From Streptomyces composti (lineage in GTDB: Bacteria; Actinomycetota; Actinomycetes; Streptomycetales; Streptomycetaceae): a stretch of DNA of 64,000 nt. The DNA is taken from positions 62,001 through 126,000 of the forward strand of contig NZ_JAATEM010000016.1 in assembly GCF_012034205.1 (NCBI RefSeq), read 5' to 3'. Below are positions 33,037 through 42,812 of this stretch, in pieces. The stretch's first letter is position 1. Each line of letters opens with the position of its first letter. The position numbers and the translations under genes are program-made. The notes beneath the pieces are model-generated. The model was not told the origin of the DNA and searched no databases. It saw nothing but the letters and a program-made list of their open reading frames with translations.

Positions 33037-33389
33037 GGGGCCTTCCTGAGCGTCGGTACCGCGAGACAAGGGGTTCACCCTGCCGATGGTGCAACATGAT
33101 GCACCGCACAGTCCACTGGATTGATCTGAGTCAGGACCGTGAACCGCTTACATGCCTGACCATGCGACCCCCGCCCCTCCCCGGTCAAGCCGGTCCGGCA
33201 TACGGACAGCCCCGCGCGTCCCCTCGCCCGCCCGCCGAGGCGGCGTCCCGGCGGCCAGGCCCCCAGCCGCCCGGGTGATCCCTGAGCACCTGGTGGCTTC
33301 TGGCGTCCTGGAGCGCCGTTGATCAGTCCTGACCTTGCATAGCTCGCTACATCTAGCCGCATTTCGCCACAGCGCGGAGCATTGATCAT
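33037..33389. other. Divergent spacer between exporter and GntR genes
   Basis: No gene was seen. Just before the GntR gene are TTGATC (about 33318), a TAGC-TC-GCTA palindrome (about 33340-33349) and CTAG-containing text. These suggest a promoter with an operator of the self-regulating type found ahead of small GntR genes in integrative elements. Confidence 0.4.
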
Positions 33390-33623
33390 GTGGAACTGGA
33401 CCCGACCCGCGCGAAGTGGACTCAGATTGCCGCCGAGATCGAGCGGCGCATCGACGCGGGCGTGTACCCAGCGGGCGCGAAGCTTCCCGGCATTCTGGCC
33501 TTGTGCGCTGAGTTCGGCGTCGCCCAGGTGACCGCGCGGAAGGCACTTGCCGATCTGCGTGAGCGCGGGCTGATCCGTACCGAGAACGGCATCGGTTCGT
33601 TCGTCACTGGGCGCCCCGACTAG
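33390..33623 (+). CDS. Small GntR-family regulator (HTH domain only)
   Basis: A 77-residue protein consisting of one GntR winged helix: WTQIAAEIERRIDAGVYPAG, then LCAEFGVAQVTARKALADLR and RGLIRTENGIGSFVTGRPD. No effector domain is present. Such short GntR genes are typical of actinomycete integrative elements (pSAM2-like), where they control transfer and replication genes. Codon usage and local GC are somewhat less extreme than in neighbouring core genes. The GTG start lies near GGAG. It is probably a left-over from a mobile element, since no integrase, replication or transfer gene accompanies it. Confidence 0.82.
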   Translation: MELDPTRAKWTQIAAEIERRIDAGVYPAGAKLPGILALCAEFGVAQVTARKALADLRERGLIRTENGIGSFVTGRPD

Positions 33624-33711
33624 GCGTTGCCGTAAGAGGGTTGTGCGGCACAACGCCAGGTCGCGGCGGGTCGCTGCCGTACATGGTGAGTCCTCACCCT
33701 TCGGATACGAG

Positions 33712-33903
33712 GTGGCGCTGATCGACATCTTCACCGGCGCCCACGAGGGCGTGCCGCCCCTGGTCCGCTGCGTGTTCATCCTGGGCGCCCCGGTCTCCAT
33801 CAGTGCGGTGTGCCTGTGGGAACTGCGCCGCCTGCGCCTGTACTGCGGGCGGGACCCGCGCGGGCTGCCGATGCGCTGGGGATCCCGGCGCGCGGCCGGC
33901 CTC
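33712..33903 (+). pseudogene. Fragment encoding a hydrophobic segment, probably truncated
   Basis: The frame from GTG 33712 reads VALIDIFTGAHEGVPPLVRC, then a hydrophobic stretch VFILGAPVSISAVCLWELRR and a basic tail RLRLYCGRDPRGLPMRWGSR. It then runs without a stop into sequence antisense to the next gene, whose stop is at 33904. It looks like the start of a small membrane protein cut by recombination, fitting the mobile-element remnant idea. The family was not recognised. Confidence 0.4.
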
Positions 33904-36804
33904 TCAGGCGTCCGGCCCGTCGGGCAGGTCGTCCAGCCCCTCCGCCAGCACCTCCGCCAGGTGGCGGCCCCGTACGCCGGCCAGTTGGTGCAGCTGGGTG
34001 CGGCAGGAGAAGCCGTCGGCCAGGACCACCGCCGTCGCTCCGGCTGTGCGGACCGCGGGGAGGAGCTGTTCCTCGGCGCAGGCGGCCGAGATGTCGTAAT
34101 GGCCGTTCTCGAAGCCGAAGTTGCCGGCGAGGCCGCAGCAGCCGCCGGTCAGGTCACCGGTGAGGCCGGCGGCGGTGCGCAGCCGCCGGTCGGCGGCGTC
34201 GCCGAGCACCGCGTGCTGGTGGCAGTGGGTCTGGCCGGTGACGGGACGGTCCAGTCTCGGCGGGCTCCAGCGCGGGGCGTACTGCTCCAGCGTCTCGGCG
34301 AAGGTACGGACGCGGGACGCCAGGCGCGCGGCCCTCGGATCGTCGTGCAGCAGTTCCGGCGCGTCCGCGCGCAGGGCAGCGGCGCAGCTCGGTTCCAGGA
34401 CGACCACCGGGGCGTCCGTCTCCAGGACCGGTTCCAGCAGGTCCAGGGTGCGGCGCAGCACCGAGCGCGCCCGGTCGAGCTGGCCGGTGGAGATGTAGGT
34501 CAGCCCGCAGCAGACCCGGCCGCGCCGCGCGGTCAGCAGCCGTGCCGCCGACCGTGAGCGCGCGTCCCCCACCGGCCGGCCGCGCAGCCGCAGCGACGGG
34601 GGCAGGGCCACCCGCAGGCCCGCCGCCTCGAGCACCCGCACGGCCGCCCGCCCCACCGACGGCGACAGATGCTCGGTGAAGGTGTCGGGCCAGAGCACCA
34701 CCAGGGGACCGTCCGCCCGGGCCCCGGAGCCGCGGCTCCGCCACCAGTGCGTGAAGGTGCGGCCCGCGATCCGCGGCAGCTCCCGCTGCGGTGCGATGCC
34801 GCCGAGACGTTTCCCCAGCCGGGCCAGCGGCCGCACCGACGCCAGCGCGTTGACCAGGGCCGCCGTCCGGGTCCGGGCCACCAGGCGCAGCCAGACGGGC
34901 AGCCGGCCCATGGAGTAGTGGGCGGCCGGGCGGCGGCGGCCGGCGTAGTGGTGGTGCAGGAACTCGGCCTTGTAGGTGGCCATGTCGACCCCGACGGGGC
35001 AGTCCGAGCGGCAGCCCTTGCAGGACAGGCACAGATCGAGCGCGTCCCGCACCTCGGTGGAGCGCCAGCCGTCCGTCACCAGTTCCCCGGCGAGCATCTC
35101 GTGCAGCAGCCGGGCGCGCCCGCGCGTGGAGTGCTCCTCGGCGCCGGTCGCCCGGAAGGAGGGGCACATCACCGCCGGCCCGGACACCGAGGTGGTACGG
35201 CACTTGGCGACGCCCACGCAGCGGCGCACCGCGGCCGAGAAGTCGCCGCCGTCGGCCGGGTAGCCGAAGGCGACGTCGACCGGCTCGCGGGGCAGCACGG
35301 CGAAGCGCAGCTGGGTGTCCAGCGGGGCGGGGCGGACCAGCATGCCCGGGTTCAGCAGGTCGCCGGGGTCCCAGAGGGCCTTGGTCCGCTCGAAGAGGGC
35401 CACCATCTCCGCGCCGTACATCCGCGGCAGCAGTTCGGCCCGCGCCTGCCCGTCGCCGTGCTCACCGGACAGCGAGCCGCCGTGTGCCACGACCAGGCCG
35501 GCCAGCTCCTCGGAGAAGCGGCGGAAGCGGGCGATGCCGGGCTCGGTGAGCAGGTCGAAGTCGATGCGGACGTGGATGCAGCCGTCCCCGAAGTGCCCGT
35601 AGGGGGTGCCGCGCAGGCCGTGGTCGGCCAGCAGGGCACGGAAGTCCCGCAGATAGGCGCCGAGGCGGGCGGGCGGCACCGCGCAGTCCTCCCAGCCGGG
35701 CCAGGCCTCGGTGCCGTCCGGCATCCGGGTGGCCGTGCCGCTCGCGTCCTCCCGGATCCGCCACAGCGCCCGCTGCCGCGCCGGGTCGGTCACCACCAGG
35801 TGGTCCACGACGTCGGCCGCGCGCACGATCGCCTCCGCCCGTGCCCGCGCCTCGTTCTCGGTGTCGCCGCCGGTCTCCACGAACAGCCATGCCCCGCCGC
35901 GCGGCAGGCCGGCCGGCGACGGCACCAGGTCGGCCGCCATGCCCTCCACCGTCAGCGGTCCGTACGGCAGCAGCCCGGCCGCCGCCTCGGCGGCCCCGCT
36001 CTCGTCCGCGTAGCCCAGCACCGCGAGCGCCCGCACCCGCGGCATCGGAACCAGCTCCACCACCGCCTCCGTCAGCACGCCCAGGGTGCCCTCGGACCCG
36101 CAGAAGAAGCGGGCCACATCGGCGCCCCGCTCCGGCAGCAGCGCGTCCAGTGCGTAGCCGGAGATGCGCCGGGGCAGCTCGGGGAATCCGGTGCGCAGCC
36201 GGGCCAGCTCGCCCTGCACCAGCTCCCGCAGCCCGGCCGGCGCCCCCGCCCATCCCCGGCCGAGCTCCAGCCGCTCGCCTCCCGGGGTGACGACCGACAG
36301 CGCGCGCACGCTGTCCGCCGTCGTCCCCCAGGCGACGGAGTGGGAGCCGCAGGAGTTGTTGCCGATCATTCCGCCGATGGTGCAGCGGGAGTGGGTGGAC
36401 GGATCGGGGCCGAAGCGCAGGCCGTACGGGGCGGCGGCCTCCTGGAGGCGGTCGAGCACGAGCCCCGGCTGGACGACGGCGGTGCGCGCCCCGGGGTCGA
36501 GGCGCAGGATGCGGTTCATGTGCCGGGTGAAGTCCAGCACCACCCCGGTGCCGGTCGCCTGCCCCGCGATCGATGTCCCGCCGCCGCGCGCCACCACCGG
36601 CACGCCGTGCTCCCGGCAGACCGCGAGCGCGGCGGCCACGTCGTCGGCGTCCCGTGGCGCGACCACACCGAGCGGGACCCTCCGGTAGTTGGAGGCGTCC
36701 ATGGTGTTCAGCGCCCGGGCGGTGACGCCGAAGTCCACGGACCCGCGTACGGCCCTGGCCAGCTCGTCCCGCAGCTGTCGGTGCTCCGTCGTTCCGGTGG
36801 TCAT
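33904..36804 (-). CDS. FAD-linked oxidase / Fe-S oxidoreductase fusion (D-lactate dehydrogenase-like)
   Basis: A 966-residue two-part enzyme. Residues about 25-560 form a GlcD-type FAD domain: PVVARGGGTSIAGQATGTGV and DPSTHSRCTIGGMIGNNSCG bind FAD, and GHFGDGCIHVRIDFDL and LSGEHGDGQARAELLPRMYG lie near the substrate. The rest is a GlcF-type domain with Fe-S ligands in LCLSCKGCRSDCPVGVDMAT and a CCG-type domain near the C-terminus (GGCCGLAGNFGFENGHYD). Family members oxidise D-2-hydroxy acids such as D-lactate and pass electrons to the membrane. ATG 36804, with GGGGGA before it, is preferred over a repeat-derived extension to 36882. Confidence 0.92.
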   Translation of the reverse strand: MTTGTTEHRQLRDELARAVRGSVDFGVTARALNTMDASNYRRVPLGVVAPRDADDVAAALAVCREHGVPVVARGGGTSIAGQATGTGVVLDFTRHMNRILRLDPGARTAVVQPGLVLDRLQEAAAPYGLRFGPDPSTHSRCTIGGMIGNNSCGSHSVAWGTTADSVRALSVVTPGGERLELGRGWAGAPAGLRELVQGELARLRTGFPELPRRISGYALDALLPERGADVARFFCGSEGTLGVLTEAVVELVPMPRVRALAVLGYADESGAAEAAAGLLPYGPLTVEGMAADLVPSPAGLPRGGAWLFVETGGDTENEARARAEAIVRAADVVDHLVVTDPARQRALWRIREDASGTATRMPDGTEAWPGWEDCAVPPARLGAYLRDFRALLADHGLRGTPYGHFGDGCIHVRIDFDLLTEPGIARFRRFSEELAGLVVAHGGSLSGEHGDGQARAELLPRMYGAEMVALFERTKALWDPGDLLNPGMLVRPAPLDTQLRFAVLPREPVDVAFGYPADGGDFSAAVRRCVGVAKCRTTSVSGPAVMCPSFRATGAEEHSTRGRARLLHEMLAGELVTDGWRSTEVRDALDLCLSCKGCRSDCPVGVDMATYKAEFLHHHYAGRRRPAAHYSMGRLPVWLRLVARTRTAALVNALASVRPLARLGKRLGGIAPQRELPRIAGRTFTHWWRSRGSGARADGPLVVLWPDTFTEHLSPSVGRAAVRVLEAAGLRVALPPSLRLRGRPVGDARSRSAARLLTARRGRVCCGLTYISTGQLDRARSVLRRTLDLLEPVLETDAPVVVLEPSCAAALRADAPELLHDDPRAARLASRVRTFAETLEQYAPRWSPPRLDRPVTGQTHCHQHAVLGDAADRRLRTAAGLTGDLTGGCCGLAGNFGFENGHYDISAACAEEQLLPAVRTAGATAVVLADGFSCRTQLHQLAGVRGRHLAEVLAEGLDDLPDGPDA

Positions 36805-36840
36805 TCCCCCAGCATGCCCGCAGGAGCCGCCCGCGCCTCC

Positions 36841-36933
36841 CGCCGCATGCCCCGCGCCCTTCTTCCGCCGCATGCCCCGCACGCCCCGCGCCCCTCTTCC
36901 GCCGCATGCCCCGCACGCCCCGCGCCCGTCTCA
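36841..36933. repeat. Tandem repeat between oxidoreductase and serC
   Basis: Units begin CGCCGCATGCCCCGC at 36841, 36866 and 36900. The last two are 34 bp long; the first lacks 9 bp. The array lies between divergent starts, and spurious reading through it produces false N-terminal extensions of the oxidoreductase gene. Confidence 0.75.
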
Positions 36934-36972
36934 CCGGACGGACGACGTTTCGCCCGGCTTTCGCGGAGCCGC

Positions 36973-38103
<1,131 letters not shown>

Positions 38104-38144
38104 CGGACGCGTCCGCCGGCGCGGTGCGCTGACGGAAGGTGCGC

Positions 38145-38177
38145 AAGGGGCGCCCGGCTGCTCGCCGGGCGCCCCTT
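38145..38177. terminator. Bidirectional terminator hairpin after serC
   Basis: Perfect 14-bp arms AAGGGGCGCCCGGC / GCCGGGCGCCCCTT around a 5-nt loop, placed between the convergent serC and ABC permease genes. Confidence 0.85.
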
Positions 38178-38220
38178 CGTCCGTCCGGGCTTCGATCCGC
38201 CTCCTGCCGCGAACTGCCGC

Positions 38221-39030
38221 CTACCGGCTCAGCCGCTGGAAGCGCCGCACCGCCAGCGGCAGGAAGAGGACCGTCAGCACCGCCGGCCACAGCCCCGCCA
38301 TCAGCAGCGCGTGCTGCTCGACCCAGGAGTCCCCTCCGCCGACCGGCGTGCCGAACAGCTCACGCGTGGCCGCGGACGTGGAGGAGAGTGGGTTCCAGGC
38401 CGCCACCCAGCCGAGCCAGTCGGGCATCAGCTGCGGCGCCACGAAGATGCTGGAGATCATGGTCAGCGGGAAGGCCACCGCGAACAGCCCGCCCGCCGCC
38501 TCCGGGTTGGGCACCAGCAGGCCCAGCCAGACGCCGAGCCAGATCAGCGCGAACCGCAGCCAGAGCAGCAGCCCGAACGCGGCGAGGAACTCCCAGCCGC
38601 CGTCCGGCCGCCAGCCCATGACCAGCGCGGTGAGCATCATGATGGCCAGCTCCGCGCAGGCGATGATCAGGTCGGTCACGCCGCGCCCGGCCACCACGGC
38701 CGAGGACGCCATCGGCATCGAGCGGAACCGGTCGATGACCCCCTTGGTGGAGTCGTAGACCACCACCGTCGCGGTGTTGATGAAGCCGAAGGCCATGGTC
38801 ATCACGAACATGCCCGGCATCAGGAAGTCCTTGTAGTCCCCGCCGCCCGGCACCTGCATCGCACTGCCGAAGACATAGCCGTAGAGCAGCACGGAGAGGA
38901 TCGGAAAGCCCAGCTGCCAGGCGATGTTGACCGGCTGGCGCTGGTAGTGGGTCAGTCCGCGGCGGACGATGTTCCACACGTCGGACAGCACCCAGAACGT
39001 ACGGCCGTGCGCGGCCTCGACAGCGCTCAT
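38221..39030 (-). CDS. ABC-2 type permease (DrrB-like)
   Basis: A 269-residue ABC-2 membrane protein with six helices, among them [40 protein letters not shown] and [20 protein letters not shown]. The DrrB-type loop [20 protein letters not shown] after helix 2 is conserved in daunorubicin-type exporters. Its start overlaps the ATPase stop by 4 nt. With the ATPase it forms an efflux system, probably repressed by the divergent TetR protein. The substrate is unknown; the class commonly exports antibiotics or lipids. Confidence 0.93.
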   Translation of the reverse strand: MSAVEAAHGRTFWVLSDVWNIVRRGLTHYQRQPVNIAWQLGFPILSVLLYGYVFGSAMQVPGGGDYKDFLMPGMFVMTMAFGFINTATVVVYDSTKGVIDRFRSMPMASSAVVAGRGVTDLIIACAELAIMMLTALVMGWRPDGGWEFLAAFGLLLWLRFALIWLGVWLGLLVPNPEAAGGLFAVAFPLTMISSIFVAPQLMPDWLGWVAAWNPLSSTSAATRELFGTPVGGGDSWVEQHALLMAGLWPAVLTVLFLPLAVRRFQRLSR

Positions 39031-40079
39031 GCGCGGGTCCCCTTCCCCTTGTCCTCGACGGTCTCGGCGGTCTCGGCGGCCCTGTGGCCCTTGCCGCCGG
39101 TCCGCGCCGTTCCCGTCCTCGTGCCGTCCGTCTGCTCGGCCCGGTGGCCGGTGAGCCGCAGGAACACGTCGTCGAGACTCGGCCGGCGCAGTCCGATGTC
39201 CTCGACCCGCACGCCCTCGTCCTGCAGGGTGCGCGCCACCTCGGTCAGCGCGGACACCCGGTCGGTGACCGAGGCGTGCACCCGCAGCGCCTCGTCCTCG
39301 GCCTCGGGCTCCCCGTCGGCGACCCGGGCGACCACCTTCATCACCCGCGGGATCTCGGCGCGTTCGGCGACCACGACCTCGATGCGGTCGCCGCCCACGC
39401 GGTTCTTCAGGCCCTCCGGGGTGTCGTCGGCGATGGCCCGGCCCTGGTCGATGACGGTGATCCGGGAGGCCAGCCTGTCGGCCTCCTCCAGGTACTGCGT
39501 GGTCAGCAGCACCGTGGTCCCGTCGGCCACCAGCGCCCGCACCGACTCCCACACCTCGCCGCGGCTGCGCGGATCCAGCCCCGTGGTCGGCTCGTCCAGG
39601 AAGAGCACGGCCGGGGCGAGGATCATCGAGGCGGCGAGGTCGAGCCGCCGCCGCATGCCGCCGCTGTAGTCGCCGACGCCCTTGTCGGCGGCGTCCGTCA
39701 GGTCGAACTGCTCCAGCAGCTCGCCCGCCCGCGCCCTGGCCCGCCTGCCGCCCAGGTGGAACAGCCGGCCGAACATCTCCAGGTTCTGCCGCCCGGTGAG
39801 CACCTCGTCCACCGCCGCGTACTGCCCGGTGAGCCCGATTCGCGCCCGCACCTCGCGCGGCTGCCGGGCGACGTCCAGCCCGGCGACCGCGGCACGCCCG
39901 CCGTCGAGCCGGATCAGCGTGGACAGGATGCGCACCGCGGTGGTCTTGCCGGCGCCGTTGGGCCCGAGCAGCCCGTGCACGGTGCCCGCGCGCACGGCGA
40001 GGTCGAAGCCGTCCAGGGCGCGCTTGTCGCCGTAGCGCTTCTCGAGCCCCTCGGCCCGTACCGCGTATCCGTCGTTCAT
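39027..40079 (-). CDS. ABC transporter ATP-binding protein (DrrA-like)
   Basis: This 350-residue ATPase has Walker [21 protein letters not shown] near residue 40, signature [16 protein letters not shown], Walker [21 protein letters not shown], and H-loop region [20 protein letters not shown]. The DrrA-type C-terminal domain (about 230-320) is followed by a charged Thr/Gly tail. ATG 40079 follows GGAAGGGGGACCC. It is transcribed from the twin-operator region shared with the divergent TetR gene, so it is probably induced by a compound that releases that repressor. Confidence 0.94.
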   Translation of the reverse strand: MNDGYAVRAEGLEKRYGDKRALDGFDLAVRAGTVHGLLGPNGAGKTTAVRILSTLIRLDGGRAAVAGLDVARQPREVRARIGLTGQYAAVDEVLTGRQNLEMFGRLFHLGGRRARARAGELLEQFDLTDAADKGVGDYSGGMRRRLDLAASMILAPAVLFLDEPTTGLDPRSRGEVWESVRALVADGTTVLLTTQYLEEADRLASRITVIDQGRAIADDTPEGLKNRVGGDRIEVVVAERAEIPRVMKVVARVADGEPEAEDEALRVHASVTDRVSALTEVARTLQDEGVRVEDIGLRRPSLDDVFLRLTGHRAEQTDGTRTGTARTGGKGHRAAETAETVEDKGKGTRA

Positions 40080-40095
40080 GGGTCCCCCTTCCAAT

Positions 40096-40139
40096 AACTG
40101 AGTACACCGTACCCGATTACGCGTACGCCGTACTCAGTT
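40096..40139. promoter_or_regulatory. Twin palindromic operator in the drr-like/TetR intergenic region
   Basis: The 44-bp segment is an almost perfect inverted repeat. Outer arms AACTGAGTAC (40096-40105) and GTACTCAGTT (40130-40139) match exactly. Each half is itself a small palindrome: GAGTACACCGTACCC at left and GCGTACGCCGTACTC at right. This suits two dimers of the adjacent TetR regulator covering both divergent promoters. Confidence 0.75.
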
Positions 40140-40153
40140 TTTTGCGGGAGACC

Positions 40154-40159
40154 TAGACT
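40154..40159 (+). promoter_or_regulatory. -10 box of leaderless TetR-gene promoter
   Basis: TAGACT lies 6 nt before ATG 40166. The twin operator ends 14 nt upstream, so it overlaps the expected -35 zone, supporting autorepression. Confidence 0.6.
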
Positions 40160-40165
40160 GCCCTC

Positions 40166-41020
40166 ATGACGAGCGGTAGGCAGACCAGCGGCAGCGGTGA
40201 CATCGCCCGGACTCTCGACCTGCTCTGGGACACCGGACCGCGCCCCAGCCGGGGCCCGAAGCCCGGGCTGACCCTGGACCGCATCGTGGAGACCGCCGTC
40301 GGCATCGCGGACCGCGAGGGTCTCGACGCGGTGTCGATGCGCCGGATCGCCACCGAGCTGGGCACCGGCACGATGTCCCTCTACCGCTACGTCCCCGGCA
40401 AGGCGGAGCTGCTCGATCTGATGCTGGACCGCGTGCAGCGCCCCTCCGACGAGCCGGCCGGCCCGGGAGAGGTGGACTGGCGGACCGCCCTGGAGGCGCT
40501 CGGCCGCAGCATGCTCGACCTCTACCGGCGTCACCCCTGGCTGCTGGAGGTCAACCAGGCCCGTCCGATCCTCGGCCCCAACGCCCTGGAGAACATGGAG
40601 AACACGCTCGCCCGGATCCGGCCGATGGGCCTGACCGACCCCGAGCTGGTCTCGGTGATCATCCTGATCGACGGGTACGTGGTGGGCGCGGCCCGCACCC
40701 GGATCTTCGAGGAGGAGGCCGAGCGCAGAACCGGGATGACCGACACCGAGTTCTGGGAGGCGCAGCGGCCGGCCCTGGAAAAGGCGATGCACAGCGGCCG
40801 GTACCCGGTGCTGGCCTCGCTCTCCGAGGACGCCTTCAGCCCCGGGTTCGACCACTTCGAGTTCGGGCTGCAGCGCATCCTGGACGGCCTGGAGACGTGC
40901 GTCGAGGCGCGCCGCGCGGCCGCGGACGGCGGCTCTTCGGCGCGGGCTGCCGCGGACGCGTGCTCAGCCCCGGCGCCCGATGGCCCCTCCTCAGCCCCGT
41001 CGGCGGAACAGCCGTCGTAG
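40166..41020 (+). CDS. TetR-family regulator with TetR_C tetracycline-repressor-like C-terminal domain
   Basis: A 284-residue regulator. The HTH region (about 30-85) is LTLDRIVETAVGIADREGLD, AVSMRRIATELGTGTMSLYR and YVPGKAELLDLMLDRV. The larger C-terminal domain (about 95-250) matches the TetR_C_1 type, which often senses drugs. An Ala/Ser-rich tail (about 255-284) follows and overlaps the stop end of the next gene by 30 nt in convergent orientation. It very likely represses the divergent drr-like exporter and itself through the palindromes between them. Confidence 0.94.
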   Translation: MTSGRQTSGSGDIARTLDLLWDTGPRPSRGPKPGLTLDRIVETAVGIADREGLDAVSMRRIATELGTGTMSLYRYVPGKAELLDLMLDRVQRPSDEPAGPGEVDWRTALEALGRSMLDLYRRHPWLLEVNQARPILGPNALENMENTLARIRPMGLTDPELVSVIILIDGYVVGAARTRIFEEEAERRTGMTDTEFWEAQRPALEKAMHSGRYPVLASLSEDAFSPGFDHFEFGLQRILDGLETCVEARRAAADGGSSARAAADACSAPAPDGPSSAPSAEQPS

Positions 41021-41989
41021 CCCGAGGAACACGGCGATCCCGGTGATCACCGCGACCGCCCCCGAAGTCAGCACCGGGGGCACGGACTTGCCGTCACCGG
41101 AGGCGTCCGCGTCCCCCCTGCCGGAGGAGGACCCCTTGCTGCCGCCGGAGCCGCCCGGGGCCTCCCGTGCCACGACTCCGCTGCGCTCCCCCTCGCTGCC
41201 GAACAGCAGGTGCGAGCCGTCGGCGGAGTAGGTGACGGACTCCCCCTGGGGCTGGATGGGCACGCTCAGCCGCCCCCTGCGGCGCAGCTTCCCGCCGTTC
41301 CACTCGTAGTGCACGCCGCCGAAGTAGCCGCGCACGACCAGGTGTTCGCCGTCCGGCGAGAGCGCGGCGTCGGTCGCCCACATCTCCACGTCGGCGACCG
41401 GCCGGAAGACATTGGCGCCCGAGGGGCTCAACTCGGCGGGCCCCGCGTAGAGATGCCCGCCCTCCTCCTGCTTGTCGATGATGTACACGCGCCCGGTCTT
41501 CGGGTGCACGACCATCGACTCGGCGTCGCGGCTTCCGTCCGAGTACTTCACCACGTACTGGGTGGCCCGGACCGACTGGTCCTTGAGCACCTTCGGCTCG
41601 GGCAGCCGGTAGATCCACACATACGGCCACTGCACACCGTCGTTGTCGCCGATGTCGCCGACGTAGAGCTGGTCGTCCGGTCCCATCGAGATCGCCTCGA
41701 CGTCGCGCGGGGTGCCGACCCCGGTCATGGTGATCGTCGCGACGGTCTCGCCGGTGCGGCTGTCCACGGCGTAGAGGAAGGCGCCCCGGTCCTGGTCGTT
41801 GTGCGTCCAGTAGATGCCCTTGTGGCGGCGGGAGGCGGCCAGCCCGCTGGACTCGGTGATGCGCGGATCCTTGATCTGGAACCCGCCGTCACCGTCGTCG
41901 CCGCCGGCGGCGGAAGCGGTCGGGACGGCGGCTCCGGCGAGGGCACCCGTCAGAAGTCCCGCGACGAGCAGGGCGAAAGATCGGCGCAT
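40991..41989 (-). CDS. Secreted beta-propeller-like protein with C-terminal membrane anchor
   Basis: A 332-residue exported protein. The signal peptide is MRRSFALLVAGLLTGALAGA, with a likely cut after TASA. The middle (about 40-270) has propeller-like repeats such as TESSGLAASRRHKGIYWTHN, DVEAISMGPDDQLYVGDIGD, VHPKTGRVYIIDKQEEGGHL and TDAALSPDGEHLVVRGYFGG. A Gly/Ser linker, one membrane helix (LTSGAVAVITGIAVFLGLRR) and an Arg tail finish the chain. No sortase LPxTG-type motif was seen. The role is unknown; it may be a surface binding or scaffold protein. Its 3' end overlaps the TetR gene. Confidence 0.82.
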   Translation of the reverse strand: MRRSFALLVAGLLTGALAGAAVPTASAAGGDDGDGGFQIKDPRITESSGLAASRRHKGIYWTHNDQDRGAFLYAVDSRTGETVATITMTGVGTPRDVEAISMGPDDQLYVGDIGDNDGVQWPYVWIYRLPEPKVLKDQSVRATQYVVKYSDGSRDAESMVVHPKTGRVYIIDKQEEGGHLYAGPAELSPSGANVFRPVADVEMWATDAALSPDGEHLVVRGYFGGVHYEWNGGKLRRRGRLSVPIQPQGESVTYSADGSHLLFGSEGERSGVVAREAPGGSGGSKGSSSGRGDADASGDGKSVPPVLTSGAVAVITGIAVFLGLRRLFRRRG

Positions 41990-42066
41990 GTCCCAAGAGT
42001 GCCACCCCGCGCGGCGGTACGAGGGCTGGTGGCCGGACTCACATCGCGGCGACCGGCGGTTTCGTC

Positions 42067-42072
42067 CATGAT
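42067..42072 (+). promoter_or_regulatory. Possible -10 box of leaderless SGNH-hydrolase promoter
   Basis: CATGAT lies 6 nt before GTG 42079, and no ribosome binding site is present. Confidence 0.4.
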
Positions 42073-42078
42073 GATCGT

Positions 42079-42774
42079 GTGCTCAGGTTGATGCCCGTAG
42101 GCGACTCGATGACCATCGGGAGCGCGGGTGAACACACCTGGCGTTACCGGCTGTGGCAGCACCTGTGCGGGGCGTACGGCGGGCCCTTCACCTTCGTCGG
42201 ACCGCGCGAGGCGCTGCGCGACCCGGCGACGGACGAACCCACCTCGTACGCCTACGCCGACCCCGACTTCCCGCGGGCGCATCTGGCCGGCTGGGGCGAG
42301 GGCTGGTGCCACATGGCCCCCCTGATCGGCGAGGCGGTCCGCACCTTCCGTGCGGACGTGCTGCTCGTCTCCCTCGGCCTGATCGACCTGGGCTTCTACA
42401 CCAACGCCGAGCAGACGGCGGCCAACGTCCGCACCTTCGTGGACGAGGCGCGGGCCGCCCGCCCCGGCATCCGGATGGTGCTGCTGCCGGTGATCCCCAA
42501 CATCCGCGCCCAGCAGGACGCGCCCTTCGCCGCCCAGGTCACCGAGTTCAACGAGCGCCTGGCCAAGACCGCGGCCGACCTGGACACCCCCGCCTCCCCC
42601 GTGCTGCTGGCCACCCCGGCCCCCTCCTACGACATCCACACCGACACCTACGACGGCACGCATCCCAACGCCAGCGGCGAGCACAAGCTGGCGGCGTCCT
42701 TCGCGGACGCGATGTGGCAGAGCTGGGACCTGGGCGGCCCCTACGAGGTGCGGGACCGCGGCAACGGCCGCTGA
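42079..42774 (+). CDS. SGNH/GDSL-family hydrolase
   Basis: A 231-residue SGNH hydrolase without a signal peptide, so probably cytoplasmic. Block I is LMPVGDSMTIGSAGEHTWRY, with the nucleophile Ser in GDS. The block V Asp/His pair is in YDGTHPNASGEHKLAASFAD. The oxyanion Gly and Asn blocks are weaker (VSLGLIDLGFYTNA). Such enzymes cleave acyl or acetyl esters from sugars or lipids; the substrate cannot be inferred. It appears to be leaderless and lies alone between convergent and divergent neighbours. Confidence 0.88.
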   Translation: MLRLMPVGDSMTIGSAGEHTWRYRLWQHLCGAYGGPFTFVGPREALRDPATDEPTSYAYADPDFPRAHLAGWGEGWCHMAPLIGEAVRTFRADVLLVSLGLIDLGFYTNAEQTAANVRTFVDEARAARPGIRMVLLPVIPNIRAQQDAPFAAQVTEFNERLAKTAADLDTPASPVLLATPAPSYDIHTDTYDGTHPNASGEHKLAASFADAMWQSWDLGGPYEVRDRGNGR

Positions 42775-42812
42775 CCCTCGTCGCGTCACCGCTGCCGAGC
42801 GAGCGCCGGCCC

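Noticed and set aside
33040-33910. Attachment site (tRNA end) for an integrative element
   Set aside because: No tRNA-like sequence or direct repeat flanking the GntR remnant was seen.
36805-36882. N-terminal extension of the FAD/Fe-S oxidoreductase
   Set aside because: The extension is encoded by and next to the tandem repeat DNA and lacks a ribosome site; the family starts at MTTGTTEH.
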